From positions 119,100 to 183,099 of the forward strand of contig SSBO01000013.1 in assembly GCA_005281725.1 (NCBI GenBank): a stretch of DNA of 64,000 bases, read 5' to 3'. Below, piece by piece: positions 36,563 to 51,519 of this stretch (positions within the stretch are counted from its first letter, which is position 1; the number at the start of each line of letters is the position of its first letter). The notes under the pieces are model-generated. The model had not been told where the DNA came from. It saw only the letters and a program-made list of their open reading frames with translations, and ran no database searches. The DNA comes from Wuchereria bancrofti. Lineage: Eukaryota; Nematoda; Chromadorea; Rhabditida; Onchocercidae. The translations under genes and the position numbers were made by a program.

Positions 36563-39500
36563 ATCTTTTTGTACTTGTCGATATTATTGATATTTGCAAA
36601 AGACTACAAAAACAAAAAGAAAGAAGCAATTTTAATTTGATTTCCAAATAAATAAAAAACCCAAAACATCTTATAAATTTCATTGCTAACGAATGCTTAT
36701 TCAATTTCCAACAATTTTTTACTACCAAATTTTGGTACATTTACTTGAATTGACTCATTTCCTTCTTTTTCCTACAATTTTGTAAGAATTACATTTCTCT
36801 CTGCAACATACACCATGAGAATCATCCAAGAAATTGAAATTCTAGGGCACTACTAAAGATATACATTTCGGGATATTGTGATTTCATACTGCGACATGCG
36901 ATCAACTTACCGTATACCAGCCTCAGTGAATCGGAATTTGTATTATGTAAGTGAGGATTTCCGGAAGAGAGGAATACAGTTCGATATGAATAAGGACGAA
37001 TTAAATTTCAGGAAATCGCAAAGGTATGTTTTATTCGCTAACGAAAGCAAAATAAACACCGCACTGCAAAAGAGGGAATATTGAATATGCATAACTTATC
37101 AGTAGAACAAGAACGGAAGATACGATATGACCGGAATAAATTCTGGAAATAAAAGTATTCTGGAATTCAAAAAAAAAAGAAAAAAGCACTAAGATTAAAA
37201 TGACAGTGGATATCAATAAGAATTCATAAGATTTGAATAGGTAAAGTGACCTCTTTCCATCCTTATCATGAAATTAAGATCAACTAAACGTAATGAAGTA
37301 AATTAGAGTAATATTATTCACTTCACAAATAATACCAGTTATTTACGTATTAAATCAAAGTAATAAGCTTTTCGACGACCTAATTAACTGTTACAATACA
37401 ATAGGAATGAATATTTTTAAAAAACCAAAAATAGTTTCAATTATTGAGATTAATGAAACTAATGAAAATTAACCGTTAAATGTAAAGGTGGAATAAAATA
37501 GAGCAGAAGTATGAATAATGAAGTCATGTCGTTGATAGTATCAACATGAGCAAAGAGTTACGAAGAAATTTAAGCCTGAAATTCATGCTATTACATCTGA
37601 AATGAAAATCGATTGTAGATGTTTCCTGAATGATAACATTGATGGATGATGATATGTTGTTAAGGGTTATCATAAATTACAGTATAAGTAAATTAGGATT
37701 ATCATGATGATCAATCATAGAAAGAAAACGGTCCCTAATACATTTAACATGAATCATAATTGATAAGAGGAGAAATCAAAAAGTGGATTTTATGGAAAAT
37801 TATGATTGATAAACTATTGAACAAATTTCCAGTTAGCATTAAACATGCTTCAAAGAACGAAAAAGAAGTCTATGTTATTAGTATGTAGATTTTTAGTCGA
37901 GAGTTCTCAGTCTTATCCATATTTTGCTATGACAAAGATAAATGTATTCTTATCAATGCTTTAATTACAACAAAAAAAAACAGTAGTTTACTAGTTAATA
38001 AATTAGTTGAACAAAAATATAGAATGCAAATGTTTTTGGTATGCCAAATGATCGAACATTTTTTTTTTCTGGGTATAAGCAAAAATTGATAATATATCTA
38101 TCTTGGCTACAAATAAACATTAGTATCACGGGCTTACAAGAAATGTAAAAAATTGATAGAAGAATTTTCTTGCAAACAAATCTGAACTTGCTTAACTGAA
38201 ATTGAAAATGAATTATTCACTTCATTTCATTTTGCACTTATTTTCTTGTTTTTTTGGAAAAGAGAAAAATTTGCTCGAATAATCGAATTATCAACTCTTT
38301 CAAATTAAGACAGCCAATCAGTCGTAATAGTAGATAAGGTTGTTAAACATTTAACATAATTACCACATTTTTCTAAAATAACCTATCTATTATGATTCCC
38401 TTAGAACAATAATAAAAAGGATGATGAAAAAATGAAAGTGAGAAAGAGAGAGAGTGTTAAGCTGCAATGAGTTAGAAAATTCAAATTTGCGCAATTATTA
38501 TGAATCTTGAAATGTCCCAAAAAGTCGATATTTCTGCATCAATATCTCGTCATTACGATATTTGATTTATTTGAAGCAGTGGATTTTATCTTTGAAATTA
38601 TTGATTGATTAAATACATTTCACTGGAAAATTGAGTTGAAATGACAAATGAAGTTGCATATCAATCTAAACTATATGTTAACATTTGAAATAATGAAGGT
38701 AAAATATGAAGAAAGATGGCAAAGTAAAGTATTCAAAGAATTAATTTTCATAATAATCTTTTGATATATTTTGTCAATAGATAAGCAAAATAATTTTATA
38801 AGTATTACTATTTCTTTTTTTCTCTATCCATTCTATAATTCAACTAATAACAGTAATGAAAATAGCAACAATTTTTAACTAACTAATTAATTAATCAAAA
38901 TTAAAGTATTATCGGTAAGACCAATTGCATAGAGAGAATTGGTACATACTGTCGCGTAATAAACCATTGTACAACAAACGATAATCATTTGAAACACTAC
39001 ACAATATACAAAGAAGGAGGAGGAGGAAAAAAAGCACTGGGGGATAGCAGAAGACGAAATGTTAGAGTAAATTGTAATCGAGGATGAAAAATAATTGGAA
39101 TTTTATTGCTGAAATACTGGAATCAATAATTCGCATATAAAGCTACAAAAATGAGATGAAAGATTTTTCAAGTCAAAGAAGTATAAATTTTTAGTACTGA
39201 CAGTAGAATTATTCTATTGCATAACACTTTACACATTTCACATTCATCATCTGTCAGGAAATAAAATTTGGCAATGCAACAGATAAATTAAGTAAGTAAT
39301 ATGGAATTGACAGGAATAAAGTGTCGGTATATGGCACCACCGAGAATACGTAGTTACCGATCAAATAGACGAATATGGAATATTAAGTTAAATATGTATA
39401 TATATATATAATATGGAATATTAAGTCAAGGTAAGCGATAATCACTCCAACTGCTGCATAATGCCATCAAGAAAACATAGGTAAGAGTTGACCCTTGTCC

Positions 39501-41478
39501 ACTCCTATCCTTCACTTCCTTTCTCCTCACATCCGCCTCATTTCTATCACAAACTTCCATGTCAATTATTTAACAATAAGTGAAAAAGCGTGAAACATGA
39601 TGTTATCGAATAAAGAAATACATATTTTATACTACTTAACCAATCAATCTTAAAACGGTCTTACATGAATTAGAATTTTATGATTTTGAACAGTTTACAC
39701 TCTACGTATGCAATATTTGGAAGAAATGAAAAAGATAAATAAAAAAAGTTTGATTAAAAATTAAATCGATACTGTTATTTAAGCGAGGACACTGATATTA
39801 CGGAAGCCGGAAATATTACTAACAAAAAGTAACTATTTCATACATATATTAATAATCTATGCTAACCGTTAAAAACCAGTGTTCCGAAAAGTGGAGACCT
39901 ACTCGGAATCTCGAAAGTTTGACAATGAAAATACCTATCAGAAGCTTATGAGAATTTCTCGGGGAGAGCAATTGACGAATAGTCCCGAAATTGCAGAAGG
40001 AAAATTTGTTTATTCAGTAGTTTTTGTCTTAAAGTGACCATTGCGTCGTTGTTAATCAGAATCGATCAATACTGCTATAATATTAATACTCTAAGATACT
40101 TTCATGTTCACAAAACATTCATCAATGAGAAGTTTGTAGGGCATTGGTACCAAACTTATATGAATTGATAAGAATTGGACATCGGTACCAAAATAAAAGT
40201 CACAGAAATCATTTACTTTGAACTCATTCCCCAAATTAATTTTGCATAATTTCGATAACTTTTTCCGTCCCACTTTTCAGTAAGTCAACGTCAAATGTTA
40301 ACGTGTGAACGTCTTATACAATACAATTTAGTGCTACGTGCAATCAGTGTTGAAAGTGTTACTTAATGAGCATACCTGAAAAAGTGAGTCTTAGAGAAAA
40401 ATATTATTTTTCTTACATGTATCACACGCATCACAATTCACAACTACGTAAGAATAACTTAGTGTTACAATTACAAGAATAAACTGGTAATTCAATTCCA
40501 ATTTAATTCTTATCTCACTCAGAAGTATTCAACTTCATATCGCACTAAATTCCGAGATTTAAATTGTGCGCTTTCGGGGAATTTGTAACCAACGAGCGAG
40601 CTCCAATATGCAAACTGCCTGTACTACTGAAATGGACTTGAAATTAATTTTGGGCGCTTCACTGTTCTTCTCGGTATTAACCAGTAATTGGAATGTAAAG
40701 GAGCTAACGAAATCTCAAAAATGATAAGTGAACTCAGATTCCGAAAAAATAATCCGACAAACATTAAAGGTCAAGTAAATATTGCTAAGTTTCATCCTAC
40801 AATCAAATCAGAAACCGTCTTTTGGCGGAAAGAAGTAATTCCGCTTTCCATTTAATGAGTACAATTAATGCTAAAATGTAGAATATTTCCGCGAGGCATC
40901 TTTTGTATAATCCGAAAACTTTTTTCATTTTTAATTTATTCGCGAATAGCATTTATTTTATACGACGCACTACACACTTAAAGAGTAAAGATAACCAATT
41001 AGTGATCTTATCAGACAATTGTATCAATGGAAAGATAAGAGATACGTTTGGCTGAGGTTTAGGTAATCAAGGAGCCTATGCATTAAATTATTTATCCGTT
41101 CGATGATTTAGGGATTTCCGAGCAGAAATAAAAAAAAGAAGCTAAGTTAGTTTTATATTATCGATGGTATGAAGTGTTTCCACTCTCACATTTTTATTGA
41201 AGTACATTTTAATTAAGCAAAGAATTTTCTACAACACGGAAATATATTCTCTAAGAATTTATTAATTAATTATCAAAGAAAATGCAGGATGTGCAACAAC
41301 TGTATAAAGTCATGCATATTCCATATTCCAACAAATGTAACAAAAATTACAGACCACATATAGCCTAAATCTATACTATTCATATCAGTTCATTTGTTTT
41401 AATTGAACTACTTCAGTTGAAAATCACAAACTTTTTTACGAACACTTAACACCATATCAACATTTTAACATTATTTTA
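36522..41478. repeat. duplication block 3, copy B (5' end and 5' flank)
   Basis: Partner of 15890-20848. The difference cluster lies near 37098-37155. The right end at 41478 is followed by sequence that resembles, at low identity, the stretch just inside the border (TTGAACTGATCCAGTTGAAAACTGCAAAC versus TTGAACTACTTCAGTTGAAAATCACAAAC), suggesting a short repeat at the breakpoint. Confidence 0.9.
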
Positions 41479-41905
41479 TTGAACTGATCCAGTTGAAAAC
41501 TGCAAACTATCACGAGTATTAACAGTTCAACCTAACATCATTTCAACTTCCCTGACATAATCTAGTTTCGCCACTTTGCGGAACCAAATGATTAATACAC
41601 CATAAAACTCTACTTGCGTCTATTCGTCGTTATCAAATCTTTATCATTTCGTGTGAAGAATGCATCAACTTCAATAATATGTTAGTAGAGAAAACAGTTG
41701 TCATAACTGATAAGTCAGTAATATGAAACAGGTAAAAATACTGCCATAATAGGCTCACATCTTTAGAAGAAAATTGTGGATGAAAATGAATTTTAAATGA
41801 AAATTTTGAAAAATAGATGCAATTATTTGGAAGAAATTTTAAACAGAACAGATCAGCATTTCACGGCATCTGTACCAATATGTTCTGAAATGCACCTAAA
41901 TCATT
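36563..41905. other. gene-free 5' flank of copy B and spacer to MPPA
   Basis: Duplicate of the flank of copy A up to 41478, then about 430 bases of unique AT-rich sequence. No gene recognised. Confidence 0.55.
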
Positions 41906-44900
41906 TTAGAAACGAAAAAATCCTTTTGACTTGAGCTCTCCAAGATGTCGCTTTGCCACACATTTGTCAACTAATTCATAACGTGGCATACGCCTAATAT
42001 CACCATAACCAACAATGGAAGGACGTTTCGACAACATACGTTCTGCTGTCCTCTTGATATCCTTATCTGTTATCCGATCTGATAAATGAATACTTTTAAT
42101 ACACGTGTCAATAAGTCTAATAAGTCTAACATAAACCTATACTTCTGAATCAAATCTTGCTTTAGTTTAGAATACAAAGATCAACTTCCCAATATTCTAA
42201 ATTTACATCGAAGAATTACAGTTGCATCAATGAAGGTAATCCGTATTTCAAACGAATATCTATATTCAGAATATATAAACACCAATTACCGATTTTTTCA
42301 ACATATTCACTCGGTTTTCGCCGGTAACCATGCCCCAGAACTTGCCGAGCCAAATCTTCAAACATAACAGGTCGTACTTCTAAATTCATCATCAGTTGAC
42401 TTTTCAACTGAGTTTTAGCTCGAGCCAATTCTTCTTTTTCAGCTCCTTCGGACAGCCGCAAAAACTGTTCAATTATCACTTGAGCTGTCTCATCAATCTA
42501 AAAATTGATTTAAAAAAAGAAAAAAAAAAACTATGTGCACATTAGAAAAAAATTAGCAAATTATGCAGAAAATCGAACCCGTGATGGATCGCTAGATGCT
42601 TGAATGTGGAAAATTCCAGATTCTTTGTAAGCATGATTATAAGCTATCGCATTATACATCCAATGATACCTGAAATACGATAATATCGGAAAAACTTTAA
42701 AAAAAACACATACATAGTTTTTAGGAGAAAATATAAAAATGGTGAAATAAACCCATACTTGTTTAAGACGTCAACGTATAACCTTGTGTACATTCCTTTA
42801 CCCGGTCCACCGGCACTGAAACTACCTCCTCCTCCCATTAATGACTGTAGAACGCAAAAAGCTACAAAATCATCATCAAGATAACCGCAACTTTCGAAAC
42901 CAATAACAAAGTGAGCAAGATTAGGATACGGAGTTGGACCAAGAGCCATAGAGCTGAGATTCTTTGCAATCTGGAATATGACGAATTTTTAGCCTTTTGT
43001 GCCTTTAAATCATAATTATTTGAATCTTTAAACGATATTTAGTAATATACTAAGGTAGTATGAATCATGTGGTTAAACTGAAACTGGCACATATATTAAT
43101 AACCAAGCTTACAAGTTTTTCTCCACCCGTATATTGCGCAAGTGAATCATCTGGTGGTGGTATTTTTCCAAGAAGTAGAGACGGATCTTCCGCCCAAGCG
43201 GTTTTCGAATCATCGAAAAGTTCTTTAGATAAAGAAACTAAAGCATCGTGATCAACACCAACACCTGCAAATTTCGAGAGTAGTATGTATGACGGGTACA
43301 ATGTATTTGGTTGAAAAGTTGTGTCCATTAAACCATCATCGTGTGAAAATTTTGAAACAAATGAACATTTTAAAAGGTAGTGCTGTATTTATATTATAAT
43401 AGGCCAGTTTATCAGATGTCTAATCATGATAAGATGCTTACATGGTATCAACAGTAAGAAAAAGGACTCAGCAAAAAACATGGCACGTTTAAAAAATAAA
43501 GTATTTACCAGCAACTACTATGCGGTTTGGTTTATAGTACTGCTTCATGAATGTATAAATATGCTCTTGATTTATGTTCATTATGCTTTCTTCGGGGCAA
43601 TATCTGGAGAAACCCAGAGTATTACTGTTATAAGCTGCCTGCAAAAAGAAAATTTAATAATCCATATATTACAGAATTACAGTTTAGCCTGAATCATGAT
43701 TGATTCAGTTCACTACATTTTAATTCATTACATTCGAAAGTGGTTTAGTTTTATTAATTCGTCAAAATATAAAAAGATTACAGCATGTATCCAGTCGGTA
43801 AGTAAAGGCTCGCATTCTGGTTTCGAATTCATATCTTTATTTTCGAAATCAATAATTAATCGAGCATCTTCTATCTGTAAAATTTTACTATATTATTCGA
43901 GTGCTACATAGAAGAGAATGGAACTTTCTTTTCCGAATGCATGCAATCTTAAAAATTGCTCTCAACAGCTTATATTTAATATTAAAATTTTACGTCATTT
44001 GAGTTAATAATCGGTCTTTGCACAGAATCAGCAATCAATCTTATTACATCAGAGAAACCATCGACTTGGCATGAAGATGCATAGATAAACGTATCTTTCG
44101 TTGACTGACAATCAATTAAAGCACCACGCCGTTCTAACAAACGGAACAAATCCTCCTTACTTGGAAAAGATGGTGTACCCTAAAACAAGGCTTATTTAGT
44201 CCGATTTTTTTATTCCGAATACATGATCGTGTTTGCACAAAAAGCATTAGAATTTGTTCGTACTCTAATCAGTTATTCACGAAATGGTGATAGTTTTTAA
44301 TGAGGTGGCAGAAGGAGCAGGAAAGTTAAGTTCTCAATGAAATTTGAACTGCAAACAAATATAACTGCGTGAGTATATATTTACCGTAAAAGCTAGTTTT
44401 TCGATAAAATGGGAAGTGCCGAATGGATAGCCAACTTCATAACGTGAACCAGCGTCTATGGCAACTGTAAAGCTATTTTTAAAAACATGCAATGGCATAT
44501 CACCAACTTTAATTTAAAAAAAAAAAAAAAAGTCAATAAACGTTGGAATCTAACAGCTGAAAAAAAAGAAAGATAATGCATGGATATAAAAAAAATTCGA
44601 CAAACGGAATAATATGTCAGTTTCAGAAGATCACTGTTCAGCCATACCAATTGGGTGAGTGCTGATTTTGTTTCAACTTATGAAATTACATTCCCTTGAA
44701 AAAACTCAACAAACCTCCAACAGTGCAGTACATTCCATAGTGAGGTTCAGTAGCTACTTTAAGCCCATTTTCTAACAATGTTAATTTTGTATCGAATGGT
44801 TTAACGTCAGTTTGTTTTAAATATTTTGCTTCTGAAAGCCCTGGTACTGGCTCCCGTAATGACACATTATTGACATCAACAGAAATCTGCAAAAATAATC

Positions 44901-45570
44901 CCACAGTTGAAAACTTGAATCTTCCATACACAATTTAGAAAATACATCAAAATTATTCCAACTTACAGCTCCTTTCTTATTTTTAAAGATTCGATAAATT
45001 GCTTAACTGATTATGTGAGAAACGAAAACATACATCAAATTTTCCTATAAGTGGAGAAGCAGTAGCATAATGCGAAGTTGTTGATCCCTTCTTCCCTTTC
45101 GAAGAGAAATTCCTGTAACAACTGATACCATTATATATTGTGCACATTTGAAAAAATGCTAACATTTGAGTTTAGGAATGATTTAGTAATATGAATAAAA
45201 GGTAGACAATTGCCAAAGATAGAAAATGATGAGACTGTACGTAATTAAACGCATCATTTATTGTAGGTGCTACTTTGTTAATATGACAAAAAAGTGTTCG
45301 GAAAGATAAGACAAAGAGTCCCACAAGTTATATTTAACTCGCAAAGTCTAACATACTGCCTCTGGTAAAGATTACTCTAAAAATTCAATTTCAGCTCTTA
45401 TCCACAGTTATCCAATGAGATTATCAAATTGTAATTATAAGGAACTATATGAATTCCTCATATTTACTAGATCCTATTTGAAATTGAAAATTTCAAGATT
45501 ACCTTATATGTGAATGCGATATTTCTTGCAGAACTCTTGACAAAATAGCACGAAATTTCGGCCGTACCAT
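41906..45570 (-). CDS. PMPCA: mitochondrial processing peptidase alpha subunit
   Basis: With the catalytic beta subunit it removes presequences from imported mitochondrial proteins in the matrix; the alpha subunit guides the substrate. Twelve minus-strand exons: 45570-45503, 45112-45034, 44886-44715, 44464-44385, 44179-43994, 43874-43782, 43638-43509, 43264-43113, 42970-42759, 42669-42579, 42497-42290, 42078-41906. Phases close to 547 residues (human 525). The first exon is a typical amphipathic presequence (MVRPKFRAILSRVLQE). TLLENGLKVAT and GTSHFIEKLAF show the degenerate HxxEK in place of the zinc-binding HxxEH of the beta subunit. The glycine-rich loop GGGGSFSAGGPGKGM is at 366-380. RAKTQLKSQLMMNLEVRPV and a VGYGD-like C-terminal segment follow. 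A TTTAG acceptor only three bases before the ATG suggests trans-splicing. Copy B of the zinc-finger duplication ends about 430 bases downstream of its stop. Confidence 0.96.
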
Positions 45571-46655
45571 TGTCTAAATTCGAAACAGAAGTTTACTCTA
45601 GGTAAATCAAGAAATGCTCAAAGCATCAAACATTGCCTTTAATTTAATATGTTTATGTTGCCATGTAAAGCAATTATCTTTTATGAGAATGCAAAAAAAT
45701 TATCAAGTTCTAACTCTCAAGAAAAAACAACTTTTGTAGAAGATTACGAGTAGGAATGAACTTTAACCCCCAACCAAATCCCTCACATACTTTAGCCACT
45801 ACTCTTTATTATCTTGTAACATAAAGACTGATTCTGTGACCGAGATCAGGAAATACTTCTATGACCTAAATTCTCTTTTACAGCCTGATAATGTGAAAAA
45901 TCTAAATGGGTGAGATGGGAAATGTTTGAAATTTTAAAGATCTCAGATTTTGTTATCACTCAGTCATACTCGAACATTTGGCTTCTAACCGACTTGCAAT
46001 GAATTCGATTTTGTTTAATGAAGGAAAAAAAAGTGACATTAATTCTCTTTTATAGCCTAATAACCTAATAATAAAAAAAAAGCCTAATAACGAGTCTAAA
46101 CGGATGGCAAATCTATCATCCACTTTTTATGAAAAAAAAAAACGAGAAACAACTAAGGAACTGAAATGGAATTGAGAATGAAGATTTATATAATTGAAAC
46201 ATAATGCATAGAATTTCATGCGCAAAATATAATGTACAAAATTTATCGAAATTAAATTTGAATTTAAATGAAAAGAAAAAACGAGTTCGAATACGCGTGA
46301 TTGTCTTTATTCTATTTTTCTTTTTCTTATTTATGTATTTGCGTATTGCTGCATTTTTCTTTTTTTAATTTTATTGTCAAAAAATTTGAATTATGATTTT
46401 TATTCCTTACATTATGCAAAAAAAGGAAAAAGAATTTACGATTTGATAACAATGATAGAGAAAAGATCAACAAATAGTACTTCTTCATTTGATAATGCAT
46501 TTCAAACATTTGCTGTTTAATTTTCCCCTTTCCTTTTTTGAAGTGCTACTAATCATTCATTGGTGCAATATGATAATAATAAAATATAATGATAATAAAT
46601 AATAATAAGGAAGAAAACAATGATAGCTCTAATAATATTCACAAAAATAATAATA

Positions 46656-46732
46656 ATTTGATTATATTCATTCAGCATGATAATAATTTCATTATTATTG
46701 ATTATATTCATTCAGCATGATAACATATTGGA
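46656..46732. repeat. short tandem repeat
   Basis: GATTATATTCATTCAGCATGATAA occurs twice, separated by TAATTTCATTATTATT. Confidence 0.8.
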
Positions 46733-47054
46733 TGATCGCATAATTACAATCTAGAAATGATTCTAAATTAAATGAAAAATTACGTGATTATTTGGATCAT
46801 TTATTGATGTGTCAAAAAAATATGAAGTGTCATTTTATATAATTTAACAAAAGAAACTAATGGAAAATTCTGAAAATAAATGTTTCAAAAGAGAAGGATG
46901 AAAATGGTGACAACTTTATAGTCTAATTCTTCCTCCCATTTCTTTTCCTCACACACATCCTCCGTCTTTTTATCGTCACTCAACTAATCATTATATTCTC
47001 ATCGGAAAAAACCAGTTCCAATGGGTCTATGGAATTTCTCGTCTTTTCCTTATT

Positions 47055-47280
47055 GTATCATCATCATCATCATCATTAATATTATTATTTATTTATTATT
47101 ATTGTTACCATTATTATTATTATTATTATCATTATTTATTATTGTTATTGTAATTGTTATTATTATTATTATTATTAATCTTTATCATCGTCATCATCGC
47201 CATCATCATCATCATTATGATTGCTTTTGTCAACCAACATCACCATCACTATCGTCATCATCACCATCATCCATTCTAGC
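47055..47280. repeat. ATT/ATC triplet-rich low-complexity array
   Basis: Imperfect runs of (ATC)n, (ATT)n and (TCATCG)n-like triplets over about 220 bases. An open frame across it (mostly Ile/Leu/His) is a by-product of the triplet composition, not a gene. Confidence 0.85.
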
Positions 47281-47825
47281 AATATTTTCAGTCTTTTCCA
47301 ATGTTTTTACAGTAATTGTTTTGAAATAAATTGATAATTGCTCTTAAATAGGTCAAACATTTGTTTCATTTTCGAGACGACAAAAACTAGAAACGATTGA
47401 TTTTATTTCATTACTGATATATGTTTTACTACTATAACAATTGTTCGTTCAGATGCCTCACTTTTGCTATTTGATTCCACATAGAAATATTGTTTTATTT
47501 GGTATAAGTTATTCATTAGTTAGCTTACTGCTTCTGTTTACTAAAACTTGTCAATTCCCTAATTATAATGCAATGCATCACAGAATATTATCTATGTAAC
47601 AAAAAATTAATTGCAGAAAATTTTTGATTTCGTTATTTATAATGATAAGGAAGCTTTAATCTTTCCGTATTGTAAAAATGCTAAACATCGATTGGAATGT
47701 TAAGGTTTGTTACTACTTTGATGTAGCAGAGATGATGAACCATCAAAAGCATTTGAGAGTTATCATCATTTACTGATAGAATGGTTTCTATTTTTTGCGA
47801 AAAAAAATAAATGATAATAAGAAAT

Positions 47826-47925
47826 AGTTTATTAATATTATCATTTGCTGAATTAATTGATTATTAATGAATTTAAATCATTAATATTATAATTTGCTGA
47901 ATTAATTAATTATTAATAAATTGGT
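47826..47925. repeat. two-copy tandem repeat (about 55 bases)
   Basis: TTAATATTAT(C)A(A)TTTGCTGAATTAATT(G/A)ATTATTAATGAATT/AATAAATT occurs twice in direct orientation. Confidence 0.7.
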
Positions 47926-49861
47926 AGTTTGCTCATTCATCTCACTAAGCAATTCCTCAATTTCCATGCAAATTAATCAAACTCGAAAAAAAAATTAAAG
48001 CTATTTAATGAGATGTGTCTGCAAGACATTTAGCAAAATTTAAGAACAATTTCATTGTTGGATTGGCTGCATAAAGCATATATTTGTGCACATTTCATTT
48101 GCATTCTCATTTTTTTTATCGATCTGAAAAAAAAGAAAACATTTTTCAATTCTATTAATTGCTATGTATGGCTTTATGTTACTGCAATTCTACCCTCTTT
48201 TACAAATTTTAAATTTCATTTTAACCCATTTTAGCAATCGTTATTGATAAATTTTGTTAAATTAACTTTACATTTTGCTCTATTCATGTTTTACTATTAT
48301 TATAGAATTAAATCGACTCCGTCATCTTTCTCTGATCTTTTGCATTTATAGTTGTGTATTTTAGTGCTAAATGATTTTGATAAATAAAATGAATTTAATT
48401 TAGAGTCAATGAACAATAAGGTCAAATAATTCGAAATATAACAAAAGGATAAATTAAGAATAAAATTTTTGTTGCTTTAAAGGGTGATGAACTTATTAAA
48501 AATTATTTATGCATGGTAGTGACTGGTATGAATAGAAAGAAGTAGGGAAAAACAAAACTCTAATAAAATGATCATTTGATGATTAGTATTTGGTATAATT
48601 TAAAAGTTATAATAGTCTAAACTGATCAATGGTTAAGTAAATAAACATAGCAAATTAAATTTAAAATTGTTCACTGATTCATTTATATAACTAATAATTT
48701 GTTGAGTTGTTGATCATCAATAAAGTTTTAGAATTTACTCTTTCTCTTTCCATCTTAAATTCAATTATGATATTAAAGTTTTAAATACGAAATCTAAATG
48801 AAAAATATTTCATTATTCAAAGTGTATTTCTAAACTCTTCACATTAATTTGTTTTTTTAAGCACATTTATCCATAATATTTCAATGTAAGTTATTTTAAA
48901 GAGGAAATTTTGGTCTAAATAAAATTGACCTATGTTATTTGCTCCAAATTTAAATACTTATTCTATTCTTGAACATTTGTTCGATTTGTTTTCCACAAGA
49001 GGAATTTTACATTTATCGTTCATTTTAAGAAAATTAATTTAAATTCCATTTAATTTTTTCTCTCATATTCTTATTCATATGAAAAATCTTCACTTTGAAT
49101 GTTTAAAATTTAATAATTTAATGAATTTACTCAAATTACTTGACTAGTAATTAATTCATTACAATCATATTCGTTCAATCCTCAATGCTAGAAATTTACT
49201 TTTGCGCTTTTTTAAAAAAAAAAAAGTCGCATTAATACTCTTATATCGAAATTAACATATTCGAGAAAAAAAAAACAAATTCGACTTTCGCTTCATGAAA
49301 CCTAACCAAAGAAATTCTACCTAACTTTTCTTTATTTTTAAAAAATTAAAAAAGAAAAGTGAAAGTAGATTAATATATAGAAAAAAAAACTATTACTGTT
49401 ATCGATTACTTGCATGAAATTAGCCAAACGAACATCATAAAGAGCTGAGCTGTGTAATGGAGGTGTATATTTGTGAAAATGGCTTTTATTGCTGATGTCG
49501 TAGTGCACTGATGATTTTCAATTTCTTGGCTACCTAAGCTAGACTAAGAGATGTTTACTTCATATAAAGATTTGCATAAATAATAGAATAGGTCGAAAAA
49601 AAGAAAGGAAATAGGTTTTTGAAAATGATAAATATTTTTTATCTTAAATGTAAAATGAAATTTTTTTTTATATTTGATTCAAATTTCATTGTTATCATTA
49701 AACTATGTTTTCTTTAGCCATTTTATGCTATCAGTATTAATGTTTTTTTTTTTATTTTTTTAGTTTGCATATAAGGGAAATTTCATCTCATCTTTTGACT
49801 TCCTCAGTCTTTTTCCTTTTGTAATTTTAAGCATTTTGATCTAAATTTATTTCTTCAGGCA

Positions 49862-51518
49862 ATTATTCCTATTTCTTTACTATTATATTAAAAGATATTT
49901 TTAACAGAATATTACATACTTATAAGTATTAATTTAAAAGATTTGAAAAAATTTCTTTTATAATATTTAACATTTCAATGATTTCCACTCGTTTCTATTA
50001 TTATCATTATCACAAAAATAATTCATTCATATCATTACCATTCATATCATTTCAGAAATAATTCATTTATATTACTTTAAAAAAAAATAGTTGCTGATAT
50101 ATTACTATCAGAACTATTTTTCCACCGTCTATTTTACTTTACATTCTTTCTAAAATTTATAACTCAATTGCTCTATTGTTGCTCCTTTTCATTCATTTTT
50201 TTTTTCTTTTTATGAAAAAAGTAATTTATTTTAATTTTTTCAATTCTTCAAAAAAAAAAACTTTTGATGATGAAAAAGCTCATTTCTTGATGAAATCTCA
50301 AAATATTTGAGATATTATTCTTCCAATCAATCATATAAAATACTCTGCTATTTCACATTTATTTCATTTTTGGTCATAAAAGATAAAAATGATTGATTAC
50401 AAGCATTGTTTAAAAATAAATCAATTTATATTCAATTTTTTCATCTTTCATTGGTCACTTATGATTATTTTAATACCTCAAATATTGTTCCTTTTTTTTA
50501 CTTTTTCTTTCCCAAATTTTAACTGTTTTTGAGTTGTATATAAATGTCACTGAAGGTTATTATAATAACTGAAATTCTTATAAAATTTCAGTTTAATTTC
50601 AAAATGCAATGTTTGCATTTTTTTAAAGCTTTTTCCTAATTTTCCTTATTTTGATTTTTATTTTATTTCTATTTTCTTTTTTTTTTTAAATGAAAAAAAA
50701 AAGATAGAAAATTTTATCATACAACAACATTTGCATGTTTCATTTATATTTTCTTTCTGTTCATCATAAAATATCTAAAATATTATGAAATAATTAGTTG
50801 AATTTTTGTTTTTTTTTTTTTTGTTAAAAAGAATTATTATTTTTGAAACATTTATCGATGTGACAAAATGTATTGCGCATAATAATAATTTGATTTTAAT
50901 TTGATAGCAAAAATGTATCATACATATATGTTTATGATTGTTTAGATAGCACAGAGAAGAGCTGAGAGTATTTACTGGTGAAAGTAAATAAAAAAAGAAT
51001 TGAAAAGATTTGATGGTATGACAATGGCAAAGTTAAAATGACAACCACTTCCAGCATTTTGTGAAATTTGATTTTTAACGAAATATTAACAAATTATTCA
51101 ATTTCAAACAATCTACACAAGAAGAATACATTGCGTGCTTCTTTTTCGTCTCAACATCGGGGAGAGAGGGACAGAGAGAGAGGCAGAGAAAGAGAGAGAG
51201 AGAGAGGGAGATTTTTGCAAAGATACGACAATAGAATGGATAAAAAAACGGTTAGTTTAAATTAATTATAATCAAATATTTACAATAAGTTGTTTTATAA
51301 CATAATCAAAAGCAAATATTTATTGATTACAATAAATTATAATCAAATATTTATAATAATTAAAACATAATCAAAATCGAAAATTATAGTGAATTATTAT
51401 AGTCAAATATTTATAATTTTTAAACCAAAATCAAATATTTAATTGTTTTAAAACATTAATGTGTAATAATTAATATTTAATTATTTGATGAAATCATTAG
51501 CTTTTTGTTCTAAATCCT
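49862..51518. repeat. exact direct repeat, left copy (contig overlap)
   Basis: Matches 51520-53176 at a constant offset of 1658 with no difference that I can see, including homopolymers. Only the N at 51519 separates the copies. This is the signature of two contigs whose overlapping ends were joined without merging. Confidence 0.93.
51161..51212. repeat. GA-rich microsatellite
   Basis: GGGGAGAGAGGGACAGAGAGAGAGGCAGAGAAAGAGAG-type tract, repeated exactly in the right copy near 52819-52870. Confidence 0.85.
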
Positions 51519-51519
51519 N
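51519..51519. other. single N: assembly join
   Basis: The only ambiguous base in the window. It stands exactly between the two copies of the 1657-base repeat, after TAAATCCT and before ATTATTCC. Confidence 0.97.

Noticed and set aside
46281..46310. GAGTTCGAATACGCG resembling a tRNA B box
   Set aside because: No A box at the right distance and no cloverleaf can be formed around it.
47021..47329. 102-codon open frame rich in Ile, Leu and His
   Set aside because: It is the translation of an ATT/ATC triplet array; no protein signal beyond the repeat.
51068..51265. Arg/Glu-rich open frame present twice (also at 52726)
   Set aside because: It is a GA microsatellite read in one frame, and the second copy comes from the contig overlap.
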